A stretch of 32,026 nucleotides of DNA, from NCBI GenBank assembly GCA_031276195.1, contig JAISNN010000018.1, forward strand, positions 1 through 32,026, read 5' to 3'. The notes under the pieces were generated by a model. The model had not been told where the DNA came from. It was given only the letters and a program-made list of their open reading frames with translations, and did not search any database. The translations under genes were made by a program, and so were the position numbers. Positions within the stretch are counted from its first letter, which is position 1, and every line of letters begins with the position of its first letter. This document shows positions 22,236-29,321 of this stretch, one piece after another. This DNA is from Clostridiales bacterium. GTDB taxonomy: Bacteria; Bacillota; Clostridia; Christensenellales; JAISNN01.

Positions 22236-22425
22236 AAAACCGCAATATAATAATATCCATATCGCATTCTAAAAAACAAAAAATATATAACAATATCCAT
22301 ATCGCTTGCCTGAAAAAACAAAACCGTAATATAATAATACTCTATCGCATTCCAAAAAACAAAAAATATATAACAATATCCATATCGCTTGCCTAAAAAA
22401 ATAAAAACGTAATATAATAATATCT
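22236..22425. repeat. Intergenic minisatellite, period about 84 bp
   Basis: AAAACCGCAATATAATAAT and variants begin at 22236, 22320 and 22404. CATATCGCTTGCCT also recurs. It lies between nrdG and the nrdD promoter. No gene is seen. Confidence 0.9.
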
Positions 22426-22505
22426 TACTCACCCCCAAAAAAGACAAAAACGCTACAAAACGCGCCGTTATGTATATAATAAAAAAACTCTCATAATATT
22501 TTATT

Positions 22506-22521
22506 ATACCATATATTGTGT
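22506..22521. promoter_or_regulatory. NrdR box 1
   Basis: ATACCATATATTGTGT matches the NrdR consensus ACAC-W-ATATAT-W-GTGT at about 14 of 16 positions. Its core is exactly 31 bp from that of box 2. Confidence 0.85.
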
Positions 22522-22536
22522 TTTTTAAAAATTGTT

Positions 22537-22552
22537 ATACAATATATAGTTG
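22537..22552. promoter_or_regulatory. NrdR box 2
   Basis: ATACAATATATAGTTG matches the NrdR consensus at about 13 of 16 positions and overlaps the -35 of the nrdD promoter. The 31-bp centre spacing (three helical turns) is the known NrdR tandem-site geometry, so repression by NrdR in response to dNTP level is expected. Confidence 0.85.
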
Positions 22553-22578
22553 ACTTTTACGTCCGCGTCTGATATAAT
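22550..22578 (+). promoter_or_regulatory. nrdD promoter
   Basis: TTGACT (22550-22555), 17-base spacer, TATAAT (22573-22578). NrdR box 2 overlaps the -35. Predicted leader is about 215 bases. Confidence 0.88.
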
Positions 22579-22607
22579 GAATACACTTTCCCCCGAAACG
22601 ATTATTA

Positions 22608-22658
22608 AGAAGCCTTATTAATAAGATTTGCCCGCAAATTCACAAAAATCCGGCTTCT
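22608..22658 (+). promoter_or_regulatory. Three-way-junction-like structure in the nrdD leader
   Basis: AGAAGCC (22608-22614) and GGCTTCT (22652-22658) close a domain containing CTTATTAATAAG and ATTTGC-CC-GCAAAT (22626-22639). No T-tract follows. It could be an mRNA regulatory or stability element; I recognise no riboswitch class. Confidence 0.4.
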
Positions 22659-22800
22659 AAAAAATTTTCAAAAGAAAACGCGTCAAAAGAGGTACGGGGA
22701 AGTCCGTTTTGCAATTCAAGTCCGGCGTTCGGGTTTGCGGTTCAAGGCGGATTAAAAGAAGAAACACAAAAAAACAAAAACACAACACGGAGGTCTAACT

Positions 22801-25209
22801 ATGTATCAAGTCGTCAAAAGAGACGGAAGCGTCGCAAATTTCAACATCACGAAGGTCGCCGCCGCGATCACGAAGGCTTTTGAAGCGCGTGACAAAAACT
22901 ATCATCCGAGCGTCATCGATATGCTCGCTTTGAACGTTACGGCGGATTTCGAGCCGAAAATTAAGGACGGCAAAATTTCCGTCGAAGACATTCAAGACAG
23001 CGTTGAGTCGGTTCTCAGCAGGAGCGGTTACGACGACGTTGCGAAAGCGTATATTTTATACCGCAAGCAGCGCGAAAAGATCCGCAATATGAAATCGACG
23101 GTTTTAAATTACAAGCAGTTGGTCGACAATTATATCAAGATCGAGGACTGGCGCGTCAAAGAAAATTCGACCGTAACCTATTCGGTGGGCGGTTTAATTC
23201 TCAGCAATTCGGGCGCGATCACCGCGAACTATTGGTTGTCCGAGGTCTACGACGAGGAGATTGCGAACGCGCACCGCAACGCGGACATTCACCTTCACGA
23301 CTTGTCTATGCTGACGGGCTACTGCGCCGGCTGGTCTTTAAAGCAGTTGATTCAGGAGGGTTTGGGCGGTGTTCCGGGCAAAATCACCTCCTCTCCCGCA
23401 AGTCATCTCGCGACTCTTTGCAATCAAATGGTAAACTTTTTGGGCATTATGCAGAACGAATGGGCGGGCGCGCAGGCATTTTCGTCTTTCGACACATATT
23501 TAGCGCCGTTCGTAAAGGCGGACAATCTTTCATACCGCGACGTCAAAAAGTGTATCGAATCCTTTATTTTCGGCGTCAACACTCCCAGCCGTTGGGGTAC
23601 GCAGGCTCCGTTTTCCAACATCACTCTCGACTGGACGGTTCCGAACGATCTTGCCGAAATGAACGCGATCGTGGGCGGCGTTGAGATGCCGTTCAAGTAT
23701 AAGGACTGCAAGAAGGAGATGGATATGGTCAACAAGGCGTTCATCGAGATTATGATCGAGGGCGACGCGAACGGGAGGGGTTTTCAGTATCCCATTCCGA
23801 CGTATTCCATAACCAAGGATTTCGACTGGTCTGACACGGAAAACAACCGTTTATTGTTTGAGATGACTTCAAAATACGGCACTCCGTATTTTTCAAACTA
23901 CATCAACAGCGATATGGAGCCCAGCGACGTCAGGAGTATGTGCTGCCGTTTGCGTCTTGACCTTCGCGAACTGCGCAAAAAATCGGGCGGTTTTTTCGGG
24001 AGCGGCGAAAGCACGGGTTCGGTCGGCGTGGTAACGATCAATATGCCGCGCATAGCGTATCTTTCTGAAAACGAAGCGGATTTTTTCAGACGTTTGGACA
24101 AGATGATGAATATCGCGGCGCGTTCTCTCAAAATAAAGCGTTCGATCATATCGCATCTTTTAGAGGAAGGGCTTTTCCCCTACACGAAACGTTATCTCGG
24201 GACTTTGGACAATCACTTTTCGACGATCGGGCTGCTCGGTATGAACGAGGCGGGGTTGAACGCGAAGTGGCTTAGGGCGGATATGACGGACAAGAGGGTT
24301 CAAGAGTTTTCAAAGCGCGTTTTGGCGCATATGCGCGGTCGTTTGAGCGGCTATCAGGAAGAATACGGCGACCTCTACAACCTTGAAGCGACGCCCGCCG
24401 AGTCCACCTCATACCGTCTTGCCAAGCACGACAAGGAGCAATTCCCCGATATCATAACCGCGTCCGAGCCGGGCGAAACGCCGTACTACACAAACAGTTC
24501 TCACCTCCCCGTGGGATTTACCGACGACGTATTCGAGGCTTTGGACATTCAAGACGGGCTGCAAACCCTCTACACTTCCGGGACGGTATTCCACGCGTTT
24601 TTGGGCGAGAAACTGCCCGAATGGAAAACGGCGGCCGCGCTTGTCAAAAAGATTGCGGAAAATTACACCCTTCCGTATTACACCCTGTCGCCGACCTACG
24701 CGATCTGCACGAAACACGGCTATATCGAGGGCGAGAAAAACGAATGCCCGACTTGCGGCGGTCAGACCGAAGTTTACAGCAGAATCACGGGCTATTACCG
24801 CCCGGTCAGGAATTGGAACGACGGCAAATTAGAGGAATTCAAATCGCGCAAGACCTACGACGTAGGGATGAGTCTCGGTAAGGCGGCGGCGGGAGCGTCT
24901 TGCGCCCGCAAAGAATATAAAGAACAAGCGGACGCGCGTGAAGATTCTTGCGAAGAATCCGGCTCGCCGATACTGCTTTTCACGACGAAAACCTGCCCGA
25001 ATTGCAAAACCGCGCATAAATTTCTCGCCGAAAACAAAATCCCCTTTCAAACCGTCGACGCGGACGAAAACGAAGAATTAGTTATAAAATACGCGGTCAG
25101 ACAAGCGCCGACGCTGATAGTCATAAACGACGGCGGACAGATAAAAAAATACGCGAACATATCCGAAATCAAGGCTTTCGCGGAACAAGCCGCAAAAACG
25201 GTTTTCTAA
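22801..25209 (+). CDS. nrdD: Class III anaerobic ribonucleoside-triphosphate reductase with fused glutaredoxin-like domain
   Basis: An 802-residue enzyme that makes dNTPs without oxygen. Domains: ATP-cone (1-95, MYQVVKRDGSVANFN), the catalytic ten-stranded barrel with MCCRLRLDLRELRKK (Cys 381/382), VTINMPRIAYL, the C-terminal zinc site C-TKH...CPTC, and the glycyl radical loop SRITGYYRP (Gly664). After a charged linker the chain continues into a glutaredoxin/NrdH-like domain from about 721 with C732-P-N-C735 and the cis-Pro motif APTLIV. By knowledge of class III subtypes, thioredoxin/NrdH-dependent enzymes use a redoxin rather than formate. The fusion suggests the enzyme carries its own reductant, reloaded by the thioredoxin reductase next door. 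GGAGGT sits 6-7 bases before the ATG. Confidence 0.95.
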   Translation: MYQVVKRDGSVANFNITKVAAAITKAFEARDKNYHPSVIDMLALNVTADFEPKIKDGKISVEDIQDSVESVLSRSGYDDVAKAYILYRKQREKIRNMKSTVLNYKQLVDNYIKIEDWRVKENSTVTYSVGGLILSNSGAITANYWLSEVYDEEIANAHRNADIHLHDLSMLTGYCAGWSLKQLIQEGLGGVPGKITSSPASHLATLCNQMVNFLGIMQNEWAGAQAFSSFDTYLAPFVKADNLSYRDVKKCIESFIFGVNTPSRWGTQAPFSNITLDWTVPNDLAEMNAIVGGVEMPFKYKDCKKEMDMVNKAFIEIMIEGDANGRGFQYPIPTYSITKDFDWSDTENNRLLFEMTSKYGTPYFSNYINSDMEPSDVRSMCCRLRLDLRELRKKSGGFFGSGESTGSVGVVTINMPRIAYLSENEADFFRRLDKMMNIAARSLKIKRSIISHLLEEGLFPYTKRYLGTLDNHFSTIGLLGMNEAGLNAKWLRADMTDKRVQEFSKRVLAHMRGRLSGYQEEYGDLYNLEATPAESTSYRLAKHDKEQFPDIITASEPGETPYYTNSSHLPVGFTDDVFEALDIQDGLQTLYTSGTVFHAFLGEKLPEWKTAAALVKKIAENYTLPYYTLSPTYAICTKHGYIEGEKNECPTCGGQTEVYSRITGYYRPVRNWNDGKLEEFKSRKTYDVGMSLGKAAAGASCARKEYKEQADAREDSCEESGSPILLFTTKTCPNCKTAHKFLAENKIPFQTVDADENEELVIKYAVRQAPTLIVINDGGQIKKYANISEIKAFAEQAAKTVF

Positions 25210-25243
25210 AAACGCAAGACGATAACCGCGGATATGTCAAAAT

Positions 25244-25325
25244 AAAACTTTTCTAAAAACTATTCCGCAAAGAACGGACAGCGAAAAGAAAACTTTTCTA
25301 AAAAACAATTCAGCAAAGAACGGAG
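25244..25325. repeat. 45-bp direct repeat between nrdD and trxB
   Basis: AAAACTTTTCTAAAAA begins at 25244 and 25289, each followed by CGCAAAGAACGGA or CAGCAAAGAACGGA. It is a short tandem duplication in the nrdD 3-prime UTR. Confidence 0.8.
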
Positions 25326-25340
25326 CAATTCCGTAAGAAG

Positions 25341-25387
25341 ACGTGAAAAAAACTTTTTGATCGCAAAAAAGTTTTTTTCGCGTTTTT
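25341..25387 (+). terminator. Intrinsic terminator (or attenuator) between nrdD and trxB
   Basis: ACGTGAAAAAAACTTTTT (25341-25358) and AAAAAGTTTTTTTCGCGT form an 18-bp stem with a 7-base loop, followed by TTTT. It lies 57 bases before the trxB start. Confidence 0.75.
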
Positions 25388-25440
25388 AAGCCTCCGCGTC
25401 CGCGGCGGTTTCACTCGAAAAAAAAGAGGTTTTTATTATT

Positions 25441-26355
25441 ATGTACGACACGATTATAATCGGCGCGGGGACGGCGGGAATGACCGCCGCGATCTATCTT
25501 AGGCGCGCGGGAAAAAAGGTTTTGATCTTTGAGAGAGAAAACACGGGCGGACAGATCGTCTATTCGCCGAAAATCGAAAACTACCCGGCGATCGCGAGTA
25601 TCGGCGGCGCAGACTATGCTATGCGCCTTTTCGGGCAAGCCGAAAATCAGGGTGCGCAATTTGAATTCGACGAAATTTTGTCGATAAAAAAAGAGGAAGC
25701 AAAGGGAGAAAAAACCTTTTTCGCCCTCTCGGGGTCAAAGACCTACGAGGCGAAAAGCATAATCATAGCGTCGGGAGTAAAGCATAGACGCTTAGGTTTG
25801 GAACACGAAAACAAATTTTCGGGCGCGGGGCTTTCCTATTGCGCGGTGTGCGACGGAGCGTTTTTCAAAGGGAAAACCGTCGCGGTCGTCGGCGGCGGAA
25901 GTACGGCTTTGACCGATGCGCTTTTTTTGTCGAACACCTCAAAAAAGGTATATCTCATTCACCGCCGCGACGGGTTCAGGGGAGAAAGGCGGCTCGTAGA
26001 AAGCCTGAAAGAAAAGGAAAACGTCGAATTCGTTATGAATTCGGAGATAAAAGAATTGATCGGCGGCGAAACGCTCTCCGCCGTAAAGGTTTTTGACAAA
26101 AAAACCGCGCAAGAGTCGGTTATAACGCTGCAAGGGCTTTTCGTCGCCATCGGCTTTTTGCCGGCGAACGCGGCGTTTAAGGATATAGTCGCCTTAGACG
26201 GCGACGGCTATATAGAGGCGCGCGAGGACTGCAAAACGTCCGAAGCGGGAATTTTCACCGCGGGCGACTGCCGCACAAAAGAAGTCCGCCAACTTGCCAC
26301 CGCCGCCGCCGACGGCGCGGTCGCCGCGCTTGCCGCCTGCAAATATCTGGCTTAA
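25441..26355 (+). CDS. trxB: Thioredoxin reductase (NADPH-dependent type)
   Basis: A 304-residue flavoprotein. FAD site GAGTAGM (8-14), TGGQIVYSPKIENYP, redox pair C134-A-V-C137 in CAVCDGA, NADPH site VVGGGSTALTDALFL with the phosphate-binding HRRD, and the C-terminal FAD motif GIFTAGDC...RQLATAAADG. The HRRD and GGGSTA elements argue for NADPH rather than ferredoxin-type donors. Family length is normal. It transfers electrons to thioredoxin or glutaredoxin-like CxxC domains. Its position directly after nrdD suggests that the fused redoxin domain of NrdD is a physiological partner. AGAGGT lies 10 bases upstream of the ATG. Confidence 0.95.
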   Translation: MYDTIIIGAGTAGMTAAIYLRRAGKKVLIFERENTGGQIVYSPKIENYPAIASIGGADYAMRLFGQAENQGAQFEFDEILSIKKEEAKGEKTFFALSGSKTYEAKSIIIASGVKHRRLGLEHENKFSGAGLSYCAVCDGAFFKGKTVAVVGGGSTALTDALFLSNTSKKVYLIHRRDGFRGERRLVESLKEKENVEFVMNSEIKELIGGETLSAVKVFDKKTAQESVITLQGLFVAIGFLPANAAFKDIVALDGDGYIEAREDCKTSEAGIFTAGDCRTKEVRQLATAAADGAVAALAACKYLA

Positions 26356-26374
26356 ACCTCAAAATACGTTTCAT

Positions 26375-26690
26375 TACTACCTACTAACCGCCGATCACTA
26401 ACCGCCAACTACCGATCCTAACCGCCAACTACCGATCAGCGATTCACTAACCACTAACTGCCGATCACTAACCGCCGATCACTAACCACTAATCATCGAC
26501 TCACTAACCGCCAACTACCGATCACCGATTCACTAACTACTGCCCGCTATCCAACAACCGCCTTCACCGACCAATAACCACTGACCGCTACTAACCGCCT
26601 TCACTAATTATCGATTCCTAACTACATCGCCAATCATCTTCATTAGTTACCGACCATTAACTATTAACCGCTGACCGCTATCCGCCAACC
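26375..26690 (+). repeat. CTAACCG-type degenerate intergenic repeat, locus 3 (largest)
   Basis: About 316 bases of irregular tandem words: CTAACCGCCAACTACCGATC, GATCACTAACCGCC, CACTAACCACTAA. Locally the unit is about 12-24 bp and telomere-like in look. No gene or terminator lies inside it. It directly follows trxB. Confidence 0.85.
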
Positions 26691-26850
26691 GTCCGTATTT
26701 TCTAAAAGGGTTTTTTGAAGATAATGAACTTTCTTTCTTTTTTGAAAACAGGGGGTGTTTCAAAAAAGAAAGAAACACGCCGTTTTTCCTAATCGGAGGG
26801 GATTCCGATGCAAAAACGTCCTTCAAAAATACCTTTTAGAAAGTACGGAC
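26691..26850. mobile_element. 160-bp nested inverted-repeat element (MITE-like or structured RNA)
   Basis: Outer arms 26691-26720 (GTCCGTATTTTCTAAAAGGG...) and 26821-26850 are 30-bp inverted repeats with 27 matches. Inside are an 18-bp perfect hairpin, TTTCTTTCTTTTTTGAAA (26730-26747) with 26758-26775 around a G5-containing loop, and a second hairpin, CGTTTTT/AAAAACG (26781-26787 and 26812-26818) enclosing ATCGGA/TCCGAT. It folds as a long stem with two arms. T9 follows directly (26853-26861), so it may also end trxB transcripts. It has no ORF and no evident target duplication. Confidence 0.6.
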
Positions 26851-26907
26851 AATTTTTTTTTAAAAGAATATAACCTATAAAGCAACGCATTTTTACGATA
26901 TTTCACT

Positions 26908-27415
26908 TATTTTCCGCTATTCCCCTCTTAACGCGTATCTTTCCGCGTTTCTCTTATTTTCCGCTATTCCCCTCCGTGGGAGGGGTGTAGGGGTGGGGCG
27001 TCCGCTTTTAAAATTCCCCCAATAAATTTCCCTCTTAAAGCGTACCTTTCCGCGTTTCTCTTATTTTCCGCTATTCCCCTCCGTGGGAGGGGTGTAGGGG
27101 TGGGGCGACATTATTATTTTCCTCAATTCCCCTCTACGGCAAGGGGTGGGGCGTCCGCTTTTAAAATTCCCCCAATAAATTTCCCTCTTAAAGCCTATCT
27201 TTCCGCATTTCACTTATTTTCCGCAATTCCCCTCCGTGGGAGGGGTGTATGGGTGGGGCGACATTATTATTTTCCGCAATTCCCCTCTACGGCAAGGGGT
27301 GGGGCGTCCGCTTTTAAAATTCCCCCAATAAATTCCCCTCTTAAAGCGTACCTTTCCGCATTTCTCTTATTTTCCGCTATTCCCCTCCGTGGGAGGGGAT
27401 CAAAGGGGTGGGGCG
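26908..27415. repeat. REP-like tandem array with 153-bp and 107-bp spacing
   Basis: CCTCCGTGGGAGGGG (a small palindrome-like core) recurs at 26971, 27078, 27231 and 27384, and CTCTACGGCAAGGGGTGGGG at about 27131 and 27284. Between them TCCGCTTTTAAAATTCCCCC and AATTTCCCTCTTAAAGC repeat. Long open frames here in both directions are repeat artefacts. Confidence 0.9.
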
Positions 27416-27423
27416 AAGCCCTC

Positions 27424-27714
27424 TTATTGTCCGTTTTTAAACCGTTTTTCAAACCTCTCCGCATACTTTCGTATCGCCTTTTTTTTATTATATTCGACCG
27501 CTCCGCGGCTCAAAAACATCGACCTTGCGACCGCCCGATAGGACTTGCCCTCGATATACAAAGCGCGTATAATCGCTCCGCCGTCGCTCGTATCCGTCGA
27601 AATGCAGAGGGCCAAAAAGTCCAGCATTTCACGCGCCAAAGCGTCCGTTTCGCGCGTATACCTTGTCTTTCCGTACTCTTTCAAAAGTGATTCTATAACC
27701 TTTCCGTTTTCCAT
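27424..27714 (-). CDS. Small HTH protein (sigma region 4-like)
   Basis: I start this at ATG 27714 (MENGKVIESLLKEYGKTRYT) because AAGGAT lies 6 bases upstream; an earlier in-frame ATG at 27738 has no ribosome site. That gives 96 residues. The C-terminal half (IIRALYIEGKSYRAVARSMF, then LSRGAVEYNKKKAIRKYAER) reads as a helix-turn-helix like sigma-70 region 4 or phage late-transcription regulators of the ArpU/RinA type. The N-terminal half is helical. It has no region 2, so it is not a complete sigma factor. It lies downstream of lexA on the same strand with a 176-bp gap, next to repeats, which suggests accessory or phage-derived DNA (inference). Confidence 0.65.
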   Translation of the reverse strand: MENGKVIESLLKEYGKTRYTRETDALAREMLDFLALCISTDTSDGGAIIRALYIEGKSYRAVARSMFLSRGAVEYNKKKAIRKYAERFEKRFKNGQ

Positions 27715-27785
27715 ATAAATCCTTATTCCCCTTAACATTAATAATCTTTGCCTTACTTTCGCCCGGCAAACAACCGCTTACCTAA

Positions 27786-27888
27786 ATGCCCGAATAATCT
27801 TGACCGTTCTCTGCCAACCGCTAAAACCACCCTCTACTAATCACCGCCGCCGACCGCCGACCACCAACCCTTGACCGCTAATCACTGC
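27786..27888 (+). repeat. CTAACCG-type degenerate intergenic repeat, locus 4
   Basis: CCAACCGCTAAAACC, CTAATCACCGCCGCCGACCGCC and TTGACCGCTAATCACTG fill the gap just past the lexA stop, again in plus-strand CTAACCG orientation. Confidence 0.65.
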
Positions 27889-27890
27889 CC

Positions 27891-28493
27891 CTACACATCT
27901 TTAATAATCTTTACCGCCACTCCCAAAATTTCGCACGTTTCGACGTATATATCCGAATATCTTTCGTTCTCCGCTTGAAGCCGAAAGCGTCTATTTTTAT
28001 CGTCGCGGTAAAATCTTTTTAACGTCGCCTCGTCGTCGATCAGCACCGCCGCGATTTCTCCGTTTCCCGCATAATTTTGTTTTTTGACGACGACAAGGTC
28101 GCCCGAGTCGATTCCCGCGTTTATCATACTGTCGCCCTTCGCTCTCAGCATAAAGAGTTCGCCCTTCCCGAACAACTCCTCGGGCAAAAAATAACTTTCC
28201 TCTATATTTTCGACGGCGAGTATGGGCGCGCCGCAAGCGATACTGCCCACCAACGGGATCATTTTTCCGCGTCCGCGGAGCAAATTTTCGGGAATTTCGA
28301 TCGAGCCGCTTTCGTCTTTTCGGATCGTTCCTCTGGCGCAAAGCGCGTCGACGTACCTAAGAGCCGTCGCCGGAGAATTGAAAGACAACTCCCTCAAAAT
28401 GTCGCGCACACTCGGCGAACACCCGAACTCCGTTTGGTATTCAAATATGTACTTACCGACCTTTTCCAAAGTGTTTTCATCTAAAACTTTCAT
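27891..28493 (-). CDS. lexA: LexA repressor (SOS regulator)
   Basis: A 200-residue repressor. The winged-HTH part is TEFGCSPSVRDILRELSFNS plus PATALRYVDALCARGTIRKD. The self-cleavage bond is predicted at C87-G88 in SIACGAPILAVENIEE. The catalytic dyad is S122 (GDSMINAGI) and K159 (ATLKRFYRD). I start at ATG 28493 (MKVLDENTLEK), preceded by AGGGG at 5 bases and giving the normal family length, not at the upstream GTG 28589, which would add 32 non-conserved residues. A strong promoter with an overlapping palindrome lies about 590 bases upstream (29065-29120), leaving a very long repeat-filled leader. Autorepression through that palindrome is likely but unproven, since it is not a textbook GAAC-N4-GTTC box. 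Confidence 0.94.
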   Translation of the reverse strand: MKVLDENTLEKVGKYIFEYQTEFGCSPSVRDILRELSFNSPATALRYVDALCARGTIRKDESGSIEIPENLLRGRGKMIPLVGSIACGAPILAVENIEESYFLPEELFGKGELFMLRAKGDSMINAGIDSGDLVVVKKQNYAGNGEIAAVLIDDEATLKRFYRDDKNRRFRLQAENERYSDIYVETCEILGVAVKIIKDV

Positions 28494-28574
28494 AAAATCC
28501 CCTATTTCCCGGCACTTTTTTACTATTATTTCCGCTCTTTTTTCACCCTTTTTTTCGGTGTTTTTTAGCCATTT

Positions 28575-28925
28575 TCCGGCCTTTTTCACTCATTTTTTGA
28601 CGTTATTTTAACGTTTTTTCGACCTTTTTTCAGCCTTTTTTTCGGTGTTTTTCGGGCTTTTTTTCGACCTTTTTCAGCCTTTTTTTCGATGTTTTTCAGC
28701 CATTTTCTAGCCTTTTTTCAGCCTTTTTCACTCATTTTTCGACGTTATTTTAACGCTTTTTCGACCTTTTTTCAGCCTTTTTCATTCATTTTTTGACGTT
28801 ATTTTAACGCTTTTTCGACCTTTTTTCAGCCTTTTTTTCGATGTTTTTCAGCCATTTTCCAGCCTTTTTCGCTCATTTTTTGACGCTATTTTAACGCTTT
28901 TTCGACCTTTTTCCGGCATTGTTTT
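28575..28925. repeat. T-rich degenerate tandem repeats in the lexA leader
   Basis: The block CACTCATTTTT(T)GACGTTATTTTAACG plus CTTTTTCGACCTTTTTTCAGCC occurs about four times (near 28586, 28729, 28785 and 28870) among TTTTTCAGCC words. Read on the minus strand it is A-rich and contains repeated tiny frames (MSEKG-stop, MNEKG-stop) without ribosome sites. No other gene is seen in 28494-29064. Confidence 0.85.
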
Positions 28926-29064
28926 AATGTTTTTTCAATCCCGTTTTCGCACTTTTTTATATATTAATAGATATTTTCCGCCTCGTTTTTTTTAAAAAAC
29001 CTTTCTATCCCGCCGATTAAAAACCTTTCTTTTTCTTTAAATCTTTCGATTTTTTGATATAAAA

Positions 29065-29097
29065 TATCATAACGAAACATACTGTATCGTTATGATA
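29065..29097. promoter_or_regulatory. Palindrome overlapping the lexA -10, candidate LexA operator
   Basis: TATCATAACGA (29065-29075) and TCGTTATGATA (29087-29097) are perfect 11-bp inverted repeats around AACATACTGTA. It covers the -10 and start region of the minus-strand promoter, as a repressor site would. Confidence 0.7.
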
Positions 29098-29120
29098 ACA
29101 CATAAAATAATACTTGTCAA
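29092..29120 (-). promoter_or_regulatory. Minus-strand promoter reading toward lexA
   Basis: TTGACA (29115-29120 complement), 17-base spacer, TATCAT (29092-29097 complement). The nearest gene downstream is lexA, about 590 bases away. Confidence 0.82.
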
Positions 29121-29161
29121 GGGTTTTTCAAAAGTTTTTTAAAATTTTTTTTACCGCTCTA

Positions 29162-29238
29162 TGAAAAGTTTTTTACTTTTTTACTTTTTTTATCGTTGCG
29201 CGGAAAGTTTTTTTACTTTTTTACTCCTTTATCGTTGC
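29162..29238. repeat. Direct repeat between the lexA and rqcH promoters
   Basis: GAAA(A)GTTTTTTACTTTTTTACT...TTATCGTTGC occurs twice, about 40 bp apart. No gene is seen. Confidence 0.7.
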
Positions 29239-29285
29239 AAAATTGATATTTTTTTCCCTTTTTTTTCGATATATGTCATATTTGG

Positions 29286-29315
29286 TTGTAAAATCTTTAT
29301 ACGGTGGTGTATAAT
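29286..29315 (+). promoter_or_regulatory. rqcH promoter, leaderless spacing
   Basis: TTGTAA (29286-29291), 18-base spacer, TATAAT (29310-29315). The ATG is at 29322, where transcription should begin, and no good ribosome site lies between, so the mRNA may be leaderless. Confidence 0.6.
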
Positions 29316-29321
29316 ATTGTT

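Noticed and set aside
22208-22447. Minus-strand 79-residue frame between nrdG and nrdD
   Set aside because: It is formed by the 84-bp minisatellite and has no ribosome site or motif.
27100-27690. 196-residue plus-strand frame
   Set aside because: It consists of REP-like repeats plus antisense of the HTH gene.
28494-28589. Longer LexA from GTG 28589
   Set aside because: The extra residues are Lys-rich and unlike LexA, and the ATG at 28493 has a good ribosome site and gives the normal length.
29304-29321. GTG start for rqcH
   Set aside because: It would put the -10 element inside the coding sequence, and the conserved NFACT start is at the ATG 29322.
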